From Solanum dulcamara (lineage: Eukaryota; Streptophyta; Magnoliopsida; Solanales; Solanaceae): a DNA stretch of 64,000 bases. Positions 11,229 to 23,299 of the stretch are shown piece by piece. The stretch lies in the NCBI RefSeq assembly GCF_947179165.1, contig NC_077245.1, positions 21,241,740-21,305,739 of the forward strand, read 5' to 3'. Position 1 is the stretch's first letter, and every line of letters starts with the position of its first letter. Position numbers and translations under genes: made by a program. The notes under the pieces were generated by a model that had not been told where the DNA came from, did no database searches, and saw only the letters and a program-made list of their open reading frames with translations.

Positions 11229-11427
11229 GTTTCCGATTGGATTAGCTTATTTTAAATGCAGCATTGGATTAGCTTATTTTAAATGCAGCAGTTTTCAAGT
11301 ATTTGGGTAAAGTTAAAAAGTGCTTATAAACACTTTTTTATAAGCCAAAATAACAAAAATAATTCTAACTTATGGCTTTTGGCTTATAAGTTATAAGTCA
11401 TAAGTCAAAAGCAATCCAAACAAGCTC
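11229..11427. mobile_element. MITE (199 bp) with TAA target duplication in LTR A
   Basis: The right end AAGCAATCCAAACAAGCTC and left end (degenerate) GTTTCCGATTGGATTAGCTT are inverted relatives. TAA flanks both sides (11226-11228 and 11428-11430). The sibling LTR at about 15755 gives the empty site, so the borders are firm. A 3-bp TAA duplication suggests PIF/Harbinger ancestry. It contains two tandem 27-bp copies of ATTGGATTAGC..GCAGC (11236-11262 and 11263-11289). Confidence 0.7.
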
Positions 11428-11944
11428 TAAGACATGAAATATAACATTCTTTTATCTCAAAATAATGCATAAAAGTAAGCAATATAGATACTCAAATAGA
11501 GTTCATCTGAATGTAAAAATGAACAACAAATTTAAGAACTTGAACTCATACGAAAAATTTCAATACCAATAAATATATATATATAAGGTACTCGACGAAA
11601 GATGTCTTAATCAACTCAAAAACTCAATATAACAAGATTGAAACTCAAACTCATACTGACTGAACGAAGATGTAGGGTACGAGGACGAACTTAGTACAAT
11701 GTTGTGATTAGCCTTACATACCTAGAAAGACGATTGTCTAAGTAAAACTTGAAGAACTTGGTTGAAACGCTTGAACTCTAGCTTTTCTCCTCTCCAATGC
11801 TTGCTCTGAAAATATTTTTAAGTGTTAATGAGAGAACAGGCATGTAGAGTACTGACAAGGGACCTATTTTAGTCCCAAAACATCGGATTTTGGTTTAGAA
11901 AAGATGAGAAAAGACCAAACTAACCTCATTAAAAATTGAGTTGG

Positions 11945-12395
11945 GCCATCTACGGGTCTTTCTACTGACCACAGAACTTCTTATGGACCCTAGAAGATTG
12001 GTCGTAAGGTCTGGAGTCCAAAAATAGGACATTTTGTAATTGGGAACATTGGTTCTATGGACCCTTTCTTCAGGTCATAGACCCTTTGATAGCTTGTGGA
12101 GTCTCTTTGTGAAACTCGACTGGCAAATTGAGGCTTGCGGTCTACGGACCGTTCTAGGGTCCATAGAACTTGTTACGGATCGTATAACTGGTCGTAGGAT
12201 CATGATTCAGATTCCAGTAGCTACTGGAATGTGAAACTTGGGTCTATGATTGTCTCTATAGGTCGTAACTCATTTGACTGGTCATAACTCGGCTCGTAGG
12301 AAAAGGTCTTGACACTGTAAAATTTTCTAAGTATTGAGAGGTTCTACCTCCTATGGCTCATAGAACTTTCTATGGGTTATAGAGGCTTCTTGTAA
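11945..12395 (-). promoter_or_regulatory. TACGGACCGTAG-type dyad array, left LTR A
   Basis: Spaced, decayed copies of CTACGGACCGTAG occur here (for example GTCTACGGACCGTTC, GTTACGGATCGTA, GGTCCATAGAAC). They correspond one by one to those at 16260-16720 in the sibling LTR. The block lies upstream of the core promoter in element orientation. Confidence 0.55.
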
Positions 12396-12474
12396 CTCAC
12401 TGGCAGTGTGCTTTTACTCACTTTCTTATGGCTTTTCGAGATTGACCTAAGTTACGATAACACGGGGTGTTACA

Positions 12475-12490
12475 ATATCTCCCTCTTGGA
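12475..12490 (-). other. Polypurine tract of element A
   Basis: Read on the minus strand, CCAAGAGGGAGATAT directly precedes the 3' LTR start TGTAACACC. This is the usual plus-strand primer position of a Ty3/gypsy element. Confidence 0.65.
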
Positions 12491-12599
12491 ATCATTCTTC
12501 CTCGAATGATAACCACGCTAAGAATTTACTCAAGACATGAATACAATAGAAGAACTAAAATACTTAGACTCATGAATAACTACTCATATACTCAAGGAG

Positions 12600-13960
12600 G
12601 AACTAACTCTGAGATAGGGAAAGGAATAGTACCTTCAACATCGACACTAAGAGGAATGCATAGATGCGGGTATTTGGCTTTCATATCTTTCTCGGCTTCC
12701 TATATATCCTCCTCAACAAACTAATTTCTCCACAAGACTTTGACTCAAGTGACCTCTTTCGTCCTCACTTTGTGAACTTGACAATCAAAAATTCAGACAG
12801 GTATCTCCTAATAGGACAAACTATCTTTCACACTAATATTTTCTGTAGGAACAATGAGTGAAGAATCTCCTAAGCCCTATTTAAGCATCGAAACTTGAAA
12901 TACTGGATGAACGATAGCTAAATCTGATGGTAACTCTAACTTATAAGTGACATTAACAACTCTCTTAATAATTTGGTAAGGAAAAATGTAACGAGGACTA
13001 AGCTTCCCTTTCTTTCCAAATCTCGTAACACCTTTCATGAGTGAAACTTTCAGATAAACTCAATCATTCACTTCAAACTCTAAGTCTCTTCTCCTTATGT
13101 CAATGTAGGATTTTTAACAACTTTGCACGGTTTTCAACCTATCTTGATGATTTTGACCTTCTCCGTAGCTTGATGGACTAAGTTTGGCCCTATCAACTCA
13201 GCTTCACTAACTTTAAATAAACCAATTGGCGATCGACATCTCCTTCCATAAAAAACTTGGCAGTGAGTCATTTGGATACTTGAGAGATACCTATTATTGT
13301 GTGAAACGCTATAAGAGGTCAGTGATCACCCCGGATTTCTTTGAAATTAGTGACACAAGCTCTCAATATATCTCCAAGAGTTTGAATCATACGCTCTACT
13401 TGACCATCTATCTAAGGATGGAAAGCGGTGCTAAATTAGGCACCCCTGTCTGAGATTATAGACAAGGGAACTGCATGAAGTCAAATTATCTCATGAATGT
13501 ACAATCTGGCATAATCATCTGTTGAATTTGTAGCCTTAATATGCAAGAAATGGGTTTATATGGTCATTCTATCCACAATCACCTAAATCAAAATATGTTG
13601 TATGTGAAACCGTGGTGAACTCGTAATGAAGTCTATACTGATCATCTCTCATTTCCACTCTGGTAACTCTATATTCTGAGCTACACCACAAGACCTTTGA
13701 TGTTCAACCTTGTCTTGTTGACAATTCAGGCACTTGGAAACAAAGTCTGTTATATTCCTCTTCATACCATTCCACTAATAGACTTCTATCAAGTCATGGT
13801 ACATTTTGGTAGAACCAGGATGGATCGAATATCTGGAATAATGGGCCTCTGCCATGATTCTATCTCGAAGACCACTAACACTCAAAACACACAATCTGCT
13901 GTAATACCACAATACACCATCTCCCTCTTTAGAAAAAACCATCACTTTCTACTTATGAAC
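12600..13960 (-). pseudogene. Element A integrase with C-terminal chromodomain-like tail, decayed
   Basis: Minus-strand frames, broken by stops and frameshifts, read in order: a zinc-finger segment with CLNCQQDKVEH (about 13700-13750), catalytic-core remnants, a post-core segment near 12960-13230, and a tail reading VKVLWRN.FVEED. That tail is the VKVLWRNQ..EEATWE chromodomain-like end of Tekay/Del chromoviruses. Integrase inserts element cDNA into the chromosome, and the chromodomain-like tail is thought to steer it to marked chromatin. Several stops make this copy inactive. The left border of coding sense is near the polypurine tract. Confidence 0.65.
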
Positions 13961-13972
13961 ATCTTCCTTCAA

Positions 13973-14594
13973 CTAAACTAGAATAGGGTCTTGGTCTTGC
14001 TTTTCCTTTACTTTCATAACTAATAAAGACTCAACTCCATTCTGAACTATGGTACCCCCTTCATCTGAGTCCACAAGATGAACTCCCAAACACACAAGTC
14101 TATACATTTCTTTAGCCAACTCTTTTTTTCCCTCCTTAACATGAGTGGTACTCCTCATGGACAACCTTCTAAGAACATCAGCAATAATATTAGCTTTACC
14201 TGGATGGTAGAGGATGCTCATGTCGTAATCTTTGAGAAACTCAAGTCATCTCATCTAACTCAAGTTTAGGTCTTTCTAACTGAATACATATTGAAGGCTC
14301 TTGTGATCAGTGAATACATCCACATGCACAATATAAAGATAATGACACCAAACCTTGAGAGCAAATACTACCACTGCCAATTTTAGATTATGAGTCGGAG
14401 AATTATTCTCATGAATCTTAAGTTGCCTCAAATCGTAAGCTATGAGTTTACCTCTTTGCATCAAAACACAACCTAGACCAACTTTGGACGCATCATAATA
14501 GATAACAAGACAATATGTTCCCTCGAGTAGGAAAAACACTGGAGCAGTAGTTAATCTAGTTTTCAACTCTTGAAAACTTTTCTCACAAGCATCT
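13973..14594 (-). pseudogene. Element A RNase H fragment, truncated
   Basis: Read on the minus strand the fragment starts [19 protein letters not shown] and continues through [14 protein letters not shown] (RNase H aspartate), then [13 protein letters not shown] and YHPGKANIIADVLRRLS, leading into the integrase linker. The reverse transcriptase, protease and gag that should precede it are missing. Instead the frame stops dead at a 57-bp segment (14595-14651) that belongs to the DNA outside the element. Several stops split the frame. The homologous part of element D is cut in the same domain. Confidence 0.75.
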
Positions 14595-14651
14595 GCATTG
14601 ATTCCAAGACTAACGTTTCCATAATTTAACTTGCATATAGTGAAAGTGCAT
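14595..14651. repeat. 57-bp flank segment, copy 2
   Basis: About 89 percent identical by eye to 3629-3685 and likewise immediately left of an A-type LTR. It interrupts the pol gene of element A and ends with TGCAT, which matches TGCAC after the LTR (16781-16785) as a target duplication with one change. The junction to pol carries a short GCAT homology. Confidence 0.75.
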
Positions 14652-15484
14652 TGTCACACCCCGAGTCTACACTCTAGGCGTGGTCCGACACTCCAAAATT
14701 ATTACTGATTTTCAAGCAAACTCTTGGTCTGGATGACTACTAAGTGAAAGACTTAAACTTGATAAAGATAGTTTAAAAGTGGTAAGCAAATTACGTACTT
14801 AAAAGAAATCTCAAAATAATTTTTAAAATACTCTTAATATAAATAAATAAGTGTTTAAAACATAATCTCTAAAAATGGAAATAACTCAATACTTTATCTA
14901 TGAAGGCTCTAGATACTAGGATAGGTATCGAGATAGGCCCACATCTACCTCAAAAGAACTAATACTTAAAATGACTGAACTAGAAGAGTTCCTTAGAAAG
15001 AAAGGAGGTCTCACCAAAAACTGATGAAGAATGATCATCAACGATACGCGTGTTGATGATCTCTGACACTCGTATCTGCATTATAAAAATATACAGCGTC
15101 GAATGATGTCAATACATAGAATGTACGGTATGTAAAATGACTGAATGATACAAATAGCAGAACTAAAGACTGAACATAACTCAACTATGAAAAACTATAA
15201 TCATGTAGTGAAAACCTTCTAAAGCTTACAAAAATATGATATGCAATACAAGCAACTTAAAATAAAATAACTTTACTTTATTGAGGAGTTTCTCTAACCG
15301 ACAACCACCATTATGAGCTTAGTGATGATGCAACAACTTGCCCACGTTGCTAGAGCTATCACATACCTCTTCGGGATATGAGACAAACTTTAATTTATGG
15401 ATCCATCATATGAGCCTTCTTAGAGGCAATAAGAAGTAGCCCGATTTTCAGTACGATCTTATCCTACGCTGGCTATGTATTTTT

Positions 15485-15582
15485 TTTACTCATAATCTAG
15501 TATGATCATTACCTTTAATGTCTTGGGAGTAGTATTACTCCCAAGACATTAAAGGTAATGATCATACTAGATTGTGAATAAA
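15485..15582. repeat. Near-perfect 47-bp hairpin in LTR A
   Basis: Arms 15485-15531 and 15536-15582 are inverted copies with two mismatches around a 4-base loop (GTAT). The right arm matches the sibling LTR (about 4585-4615). The left arm replaces unrelated sequence there, so it is an inverted copy made in place, probably by template switching. Confidence 0.9.
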
Positions 15583-16259
15583 AACTCAAATGCTTCTTTT
15601 TAGCTTTCTTGTAACTTTAACTCATACTGTCAAACTTCTTTTTCTCAAAATATCCTTTAAACCTAATACTCTAATTCATTTAGAGTCAGTAAAATCATTC
15701 TTAAAATCAGTGAATGAAAGAGTTTTCAAACTCAAACTCATGCTCAAACTCTTTCTCAATATAATACATAAAATGTAATATTCTTTTATTTCGAAATGAT
15801 GCATAAAAGTAAGCAACATAAATACTCAAATAGAGTTCATGTGAATGCAAACATGAAGAACAAATTTAAGAACTTGAACTCATAGGAAATATCTCAATAG
15901 CAATAAATATATATAGGGTACTCAATGAAAGATTTTATAATTAACTCAATATAACATGATTGAAACTCAAACACAAACTCATACTGATTGAATGAAGATG
16001 TAGAGCATGAGGAAGAACTCAGTCCAATATTGTGATTCGCCTTACATATCTGGAATGACGATTATCTGAGTGAAACTCGAAAAACATGGTTGAAATGCTT
16101 AAACCCTAGCTTTTCTCCTCTCCAATTCTTGCTCTCAAAATATTTTAAGTCTTAATGGAAATGCACGTAGGGTACCGATAAGGGACCTATTTTAGTAAAA
16201 AAATATCAAGGTTTTAATTTGATAAAGGTGAAAAAAGACCAAACTACCTCTCATTGACA

Positions 16260-16720
16260 ATTGAGTTGGGCTGTCTATAGGTCTTTCTACAGACCATAGG
16301 ACTTCCTACGGACCGTAGAAGACTGGCCATAGTGTCTGGGTCCAAAAATGGGACATTCTGGAATTGGGTACATTGGGTCTATGAACCCATTCTATGGGTT
16401 GAATACCCTTTAACGTCTCATAGAGTCTCTTCTTGGAACTCGACTAGGTAATTGAGGCTTCCGTAGAATTTTTTACGGATCATAGGACTGGTCATAGGAT
16501 CGTGGTGTACATTCCAGTAGCTACTGGAATATGACACTTGAATCTACAATTGACCCTACGGGTCATAACTCATTTGACGGATCGTAACTCGGCTCGTAGG
16601 AAAAGGTCTTGTCACTGTAAAATTTTCTAAGTGTTGAGGGGTTTTACGAGCCCCTTTTATGGCTCATAGAACTTTCTATGGGTTGTGGGGGCCTCTCATA
16701 GCTAACTGTCATTGTATTGT
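16260..16720 (-). promoter_or_regulatory. TACGGACCGTAG-type dyad array, right LTR A
   Basis: It includes the intact dyad CTACGGACCGTAG near 16312, and variants such as TTACGGATCATAGG, GACGGATCGTAA, CGGCTCGTAGG and ATGGCTCATAG at intervals of roughly 40-100 bases. It fills the first 60-520 bases of the LTR in element orientation. Confidence 0.6.
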
Positions 16721-16785
16721 TACTCACTTTCTTATGGCTCTTCGAGATTGATCTAAGTCAGAATAGTACGGGGTGTTACATGCAC

Positions 16786-18516
16786 ATTCATTCTTTTTTT
16801 ATGAGAACAGGTAATAAAGTTTCCCTTGTATGATAATTATACAGGAAAAAAAAGGTTGACCTGACTTCCAGTATTTTGAATTTTTACATCAAATTCATAT
16901 CTTTTTTTATTGTTACTTAGCACCAGAATCATATCATCCACCTATTTTATTAACTCTGGTACTACTCCTTCAGATTTTATAAATGTTAATATTTTTCCTA
17001 GAGATCAGCCACAACAATTATGTATCAAAAAGTAGAGATTCACATATAATGCTAGAACTTCAACTTGAGACAAGTTTGTTGTGCACTTCTTTTTTTTCAA
17101 TCATGATAACCACTTACGATATCACAAGAAATAGTGATGAAATTCCATGAGTTTTACCCAATATAGTTAATCTTCACATGAATGCATTAAAGACAATGCA
17201 CCATTTGTAGTCCAAAATTCAAGAAATGAATACCCAACTCTACCAAAGACTACTAATTTATTACTGACAACTTACAATTGAGAGTGCAACATATTTTTAA
17301 GTGAGATTTTGTGGATCCCAATACCCAGCTAATGTGCATCTATACAGAGGTTGAATCCAAAATTTTAATAAAATTTATTTAATTTAGTGAATTCAAAATT
17401 TATTATTTATGCGAATTTCGTACGTATACATGGTTTAAGGTAAAAATATTTAATCTGGATGAGCCTACAAGTTATGTTTTAAATCCAAATGTGCAACTAA
17501 ATGTCAAACAACATTTAAGTGTCAAACACACACGCTTTCTCATTAATAAATAGAGCATAAGTTCTCAGTAGATGAGCCTTGTGAATATCAATTAGTATTA
17601 TTAGCATTAGTTTAGATAGCATAACATCTCCCACAAAGCATACGAAGATTGCTCTAGTATATTAATACTCAATAGTTGTAGATTTAGTTAAATCTTCAAG
17701 TGATGTAAAGTTCAAATACATATCCAACGCACAATCAAAGCATTTGAAAAAGAAAAAGAAGAATGCAAGCTACTCTTCGTACTTTACCCCAAAAATTCAT
17801 AACAAGGACATGTTGGAGACAAATCTATACACAAATATCTAGTAGAAGACTCAACATTCAACTAGAAAAAGGTATAATTGAAGGTGGATGAAAGAATTGG
17901 GTATTGGATTCTATGAAGAGATATACAAATCCTTATTGATTTCGCTATATTCTGCTTGTTTAAAATCTCAGCCAACAACATCCTCTTATCATTGTGAAAA
18001 TGAATACCATACTTTTAAAAAATAAAAATAAGATAACATGGTGACATTATTAATCTTCCAACAGTTGCATTGAGTCAATTACACATTGTTAAGGGCTCTT
18101 TAAAACTAGAGACTCTCTAAGTTTATATATATACAGATAGCTAGATGTACAACACAGAGTCTAATGGACCTTAGCTTTGAATTTAAAAAATTTCAAGTCA
18201 ACAAGACAGTAACATGATGATACAGAAGTATACTTCTATTTCAAACAGTTATATATAAATACATACATTAAAGATATTGATAAAAACCAGCTAAATAACA
18301 AAGCAAAGAAACAATAAGACAACACTAATAGTCATATTCAGGTGAAATTAATCATTCTCAACAATCAATAAACTTAGGACTTCATTACTCAGCTTGTACT
18401 TCTTAACATAAAATTGTTTTAAATAAAGAAAAGAATCGATCCATCAAAAAGAAAGAGAGAATTGAAAAAAAAAATCGTCAGCACTTGAAGAAGAAGAAGA
18501 ATAGAAAACACCATAC
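16786..18516. other. CACTA body, AT-rich, no gene seen
   Basis: Noncoding AT-rich sequence between LTR A and a transposase relic. I see no recognisable exons, RNA genes or further element ends in this stretch. Confidence 0.4.
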
Positions 18517-18790
18517 CTTGATTTTTTTGCCATCCTCTGATGCATCCTCTCTTCCAGTTCCTTCATTTGTTTTTGCATTCTCTCATCATTAACACTTAAA
18601 TAGGGTTCAGACTGCACTTTTCTTTTTAAAGTAGTTTGGTAACGCCTCGTCCATACAATCTCAAGTACCCTAGGTGTTCAGGTCCCATGACTGTTGTAAA
18701 TGCATCAATTGATTGAATTTGATCTTCAAGCTGTTGACTTTATATTTTCTCCATTTTAGCCGACGAATCAAATCAAATAATTTTAGAGAT
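18517..18790 (-). pseudogene. En/Spm (PTTA-like) transposase C-terminal exon relic
   Basis: Minus-strand translation in one frame gives EDQIQSIDAFTTVMGPEHLG and then YLRLYGRGVTK, a motif shared by plant Ptta/En/Spm proteins (MG.E..GR.RLYGRGVTK). After a one-base shift it continues RKVQSEPYLSVNDERMQKQM and then KELEERMHQRMAKKS, a charged coiled-coil-like stretch, and meets a GTATGG splice donor at 18516. A stop and a frameshift show it is dead. It lies on the same strand as the CACTA terminus at 1839. Confidence 0.6.
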
Positions 18791-19003
18791 ACTTTTAACG
18801 ACTAAAAGAAAAATTAAGAGCCATTAATGCTCTTTTCAAAATACTTGAAACAAATTCTTTTACCACTATTCAATTGAAATCAGTAGTAGATTCAAATCTA
18901 AAAAAATAAAATCTAACTACACATTCCAAAGAAATAAAAGAGTGTGAAGAAAAAGATAAATCAAATTCTAAAAGGGAATTGCTGCTGGAAGATGGCCGAT
19001 TGA

Positions 19004-22000
19004 TGTCATGACCCAACCCATCGGGCCGTGCGGCCACCCATTTCAACACCTAAGTGGAGAACCCTCAATACCTTAAACGAAAATAACATGCGAAATTTTA
19101 ACAAAATACCAATAGTAGCCTTAAGAGCCAGGAATGCACCATAATTGAATTATCAGAACTCTAAGGTATATAACAAGAAACATTCTAACACCTCTAAGGA
19201 TACTAGTCTAAATAGGTACAAGAGTTTTTAATAATATAGAGTACAAATAGAGTAATGGCACAGCTCCAACCATGAGGAAGAAAGAGTAAAAGTTGTTGGA
19301 AAATCATCTTCATCTTCACCTAAGAAATATCACTAACCTTGCAATCAGACTATGCCAAGTGGCATAGCAAGAGTAGTATCAGTACAAAAAACACGTACTG
19401 TAGGCATCATCGTTCAACCTAATATCCACAACATAATATAAAGAAATCAACAAGAAGAAAGCATGTTCTTAAGAAAATACACTCACCAAACTTTTATGCA
19501 TAAACTCTTATCATACCCATAACCTCATTAAAGTCGTTCAAGCTTAACACTCATCCCTTTTAGTTGGTCGACTGCCAACTCTAAATCAAATAAAGGCCTA
19601 GCCCCGTATTACATAGAGGAGTTTCCAAACTACGGGTCACTACTAACTCTGTCTAACCCATCTACTATCTTTAGCTTTCACACCAACACATTGCCCTACG
19701 ATAATTAACATCTCACTTGAAAGAGAAAAATATTTAGGTAGACTAAGGCTCTTCTCATAACCACAATGGCCCTCTATTGAGGAACCAATCCCGCTTTGGA
19801 AGCCTCGCCACAGAGGTATTCTTCCCGCCAGGGGCAACCTGCCTAGAGACAGAATCTCTGAATTCTCTCCAACTCCCCCCTTTAACACATGTACCCACAG
19901 GACATCAGCAATACCTTACTTTAAGTAACTAATCTCACTTAACAATGCATCAAATGCTTTTTACTTGTTTACCCATTACCCCATACCTACGATGCGGATG
20001 CATCTAACACCGATAATATAATCCGAACAAGTATATACAGGAACACATTATCAATTTATCATTTCAGGAGCAATACATAGGTTCATAATGTAAATCTCAA
20101 ATACAACAATCAATATGATAATACTTGTATCTTCAGTCCTTTCATATCAATTATTACACAAGATGTGCATGCTCATTTATAACCGAGTCAGTTTCTCTAT
20201 CATTATAGTTTAGAACAATTCACAGATGATAGTCACACAATGGTTCTCTTATGGAACTCATACTCAAACTATATATGTGTTAGAACGTGACACCTGATCC
20301 AATTACATGTTGGAATGTGACACCGGTTCCTATAGATGTGTAGGAATGTGACACCCGATCCAATATATATATCAGATCATGACACCTGATCCAATATTAC
20401 AATCACAACAATCACAGTCTACAACGACTAGTTCACATACTTGCACAATCAAGTAACAAGTTTATTGCATGTAATTGTTCACAAATAGTCACTTTATTGG
20501 TTTTATTCTATCTTTTACTTAATTAATAATATTTCATCAAGTTTTCTTTATTCAAGGCATCACTTTTAGTAAAGCTAGTTCAAAATTATGGATTTCACAA
20601 TCTTGAGATTGTAGAACAAACACAACAACATATAAATCGCCTAACTACAATAATTAAATGAATGATAAACATCACAACATTACTCAATCACTATTAACAG
20701 TCTCTCTATAATATAGACTAAACCATTAAATATAGCCACAGATAATCAAATAGATTCATGGCAAGAGATCTATCAACACTAAGTCATTCACATTCACTTT
20801 TTATTTTATAATTCGCATTACTTGATTAATTCACAGGAATAATCAGCATAAACACACAATTATTTGTATAAACTCATCCTCTATATACATCAATAGCCCA
20901 TAATTCCTAAGTCTCAATATTCTATTATGACTCAGCTATGGTCTACAGTTAATCTCACAAGAGTCATTGGCCTTCTAAACAGTTTCACCAAGGTTAACAT
21001 TCAAAGATTGAACCTTTATCACTAGTCACATAATAATCATGACCCACAGCATACATTCCTACTCTAGACAATAATTGACAATCATTTAACCATCCAGAAT
21101 CCATGCTCGAAGGCCTAGGCATGAAATCTCCCGTCAATCTACATTATATTAAGCGATATGAATAAATTTATAACTACTCAATTGAGAAAACCTAGCCTAC
21201 CTGGGCTCCAAGCAATTGCAGAAGGATTATAGTACGATCCCTGACTTTTGGATGGAGAATATATGAAGACGGAACTGAAATCCATGGGTTGTAGCCTTTC
21301 TTGCGCTAGGATTCTCTTCTTTCCTTCTCTCCAAGCCTAGAGTAGCATTTTGGGCAACTCTCATCTATTTTGGCACTTAGGAGAATAATAAAATAATAAA
21401 AACACACGATTCAAAGTTCTCAAAACTCAACCTAAACATAATATTAACCTTCAATAAATAGTAATGGGAAAGAAATACATTGAAATAAATATTCACCCTT
21501 TTTCGAAAATGTTTCAATACTCAAGTATGCTTAAACAACCTCAACTCAAACCCTCAGGCAGGTATTACTTGTCAAATAGTCTCCTCAAGATCCACTCCCA
21601 TAGGGAATTCATGAATCACATGCTCTCAAAATAAATAAGATAGCAATTAAGGCCCCCACACAGGCTACACAGCACAAATAAGCCCCCATATGGATATCAA
21701 AATATAAATAAGCCCCCACACGGACATTAAAATAGAATTAACAGTCTCAAATCAAACTACAAGCACATTCCAAAGTCTATAACATATGAATGATTAATTA
21801 ATTACCCAATCTCAATCTTAAAAAAGGATAGTCAAACCTACATCAAATATCAAAACTTCGCACAACTGCTCTAATCGGAGCTCAACTCATGAATACTGAC
21901 TCTAAAATGATTACCCATTATCAAGAATGAAAAGAATTTATCAAAAGGAGTCTAATGATATCCATCTAACTAGGTTTAAAAGTTGGGGTCAAAATTGTCC

Positions 22001-23104
22001 AAAAATTACTTCGAAAATGAAAAAGGCAATACTAAAATTTTATTTTAAAAATATGTTTTACCTATCAAGAGGAGTTTGTGGTTAGAAAACCCATAAAAAT
22101 TGGCCAAGAAACGAGTTGGAATTCATTATATCTTCAAACTTGAAATTGGGAAGAGAAACCCCCCAATACCCCATTTAAAATCTTGATTTTTCAATTGTTT
22201 AAGAAGATAAAAATTGATAGTAATTGATTTAGTAAGAAAAATGGAACTACCCACCAAAGATTCTCCAAACATTGACTCAAAATCGCCTCTCCCAAGCTCC
22301 AAACGAGTAAAAATAGTGGAATGAGGAAAATGTGAAATATTCTCGACTTTGACACTGTTCAAGCACCAAATACACATTGTGATCGTGGGTCACTAACCGT
22401 AATGATCGCGAAGCACAAAGACCTAGGGTATCGCGAATGTGAGACACTTGTCTGCAATTGCTAAGTTCAAGGGGAATGAGCATCGCGAACGATATAGGCT
22501 TCTCCATGATCGCAAAGTACTCACTCATGGACATTTCATCGCGAACGCGGCCAAAGGTTCACGATTGCGAAGAGCATTGAAGCCTACACTAGAAACCAGA
22601 TCACTGCAGTTTGCCAACTTTAAAAATGCTTCTAATTGGGCCCTCAAAAATCATTCAGAGTCCAATAAAAATAAACCGGATATGCTATTACACAAAATTT
22701 CATATTTCAGACTTGATGGACTCGTCATATTTCCAAATATGATGAAACTAACCTCCCGAGCCCCTTTTAGGACTAAAACTCAACTTTTAGCCTATTTTAT
22801 CTAAACAAAAACAAAGATCTGGGGGGGTGCAAGACAACACTCAACTAGACCAAAATTGACATTCTGGAAGCAACGAAACTTACAGAATTTCCATCCGACG
22901 CTTGGATCTCCATATGTTCACCAAAGTCGACCCTTTCAATGGCCTTTTCACTCAAGGCCTCAAATTGCTAAAATCACACCCGATTGCATTGGAAACCATG
23001 CCAATCATCCCTATTTTAGAAATAAAGTATAAAAATACTACGAAAAAGGGTAAAATGATCATTTCTCATCGAAAATATTTCTCAAGAATAGGGGCAATAT
23101 AACA
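19004..23104 (-). mobile_element. LTR G, 3' LTR of gypsy element E (about 4.1 kb)
   Basis: It starts TGTCATGACCCAACCC and ends GGCAATATAACA, directly beside pol and a polypurine-like stretch. Its part 21395-22290 aligns with 36600-37510, the element's other LTR. The first 2.4 kb does not align with 35789-36600, so the two LTRs are not simple copies and recombination between LTR types is likely. It is rich in CACCTGATCC-type and GCCCCCACACGG-type short repeats (20290-20400 and 21650-21725). Confidence 0.6.
22380..22580 (-). promoter_or_regulatory. GATCGCGAA repeat array in U3 of LTR G
   Basis: The words ATCGCGAA, CATCGCGAACG, GATCGCAAAG and ACGATTGCGAAG occur about seven times in 200 bases, roughly 500-700 bases into the LTR in element orientation. 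The open frame crossing them (22439-22804) has no family resemblance. Confidence 0.55.
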
Positions 23105-23150
23105 TCCATCACTAAAACACGTGTTAGTCCTCAAATGAAGATTAAGTAAA
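23105..23150 (-). other. Polypurine-tract region of element E
   Basis: On the minus strand GAGGACTAACACGTGTTTTA is followed by GTGATGGA and the LTR start TGTTAT. This resembles the 3' noncoding junction of plant chromoviruses, where GAGGACGAAC..GTGGTGGA precedes the LTR. Confidence 0.5.
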
Positions 23151-23299
23151 GTACCTATAGGGACGAAAAGCTGAGGATGTCAACAATGCATATCGGACTC
23201 CACCTCCTATGCAGCCTACTCAACAGGCCGGTGCCTCAACTGCACTTTCACTTAATCAATACACTTTGACCTCAATTATCTAGTCTTACTATCCAAGAC

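Larger units (their letters stand above)
11131..12474 (-). mobile_element. Tekay-like LTR A, left copy, second part
   Basis: It continues the LTR broken at 4692, aligning with 15665-16780, and ends CACGGGGTGTTACA at 12474. Without C and the MITE this LTR copy is about 2.15 kb, close to the 2.13 kb of the copy at 14652-16780. In element orientation this is the 3' LTR. It follows a polypurine tract. Confidence 0.8.
14652..16780 (-). mobile_element. Tekay-like LTR A, right copy (2129 bp)
   Basis: It starts TGTCACACCCCGAG and ends CGGGGTGTTACA. It is the sibling of the split LTR at 3686-12474. Because it is flanked by the 57-bp host segment plus TGCAT on the left and TGCAC on the right, it behaves as a solo LTR at the original target site rather than as an LTR attached to pol. 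It carries a long hairpin (15485-15582) that the sibling lacks. Confidence 0.75.

Noticed and set aside
22439..22804. 121-codon plus-strand open frame
   Set aside because: It lies wholly within LTR G, across its GATCGCGAA array, and has no family resemblance.
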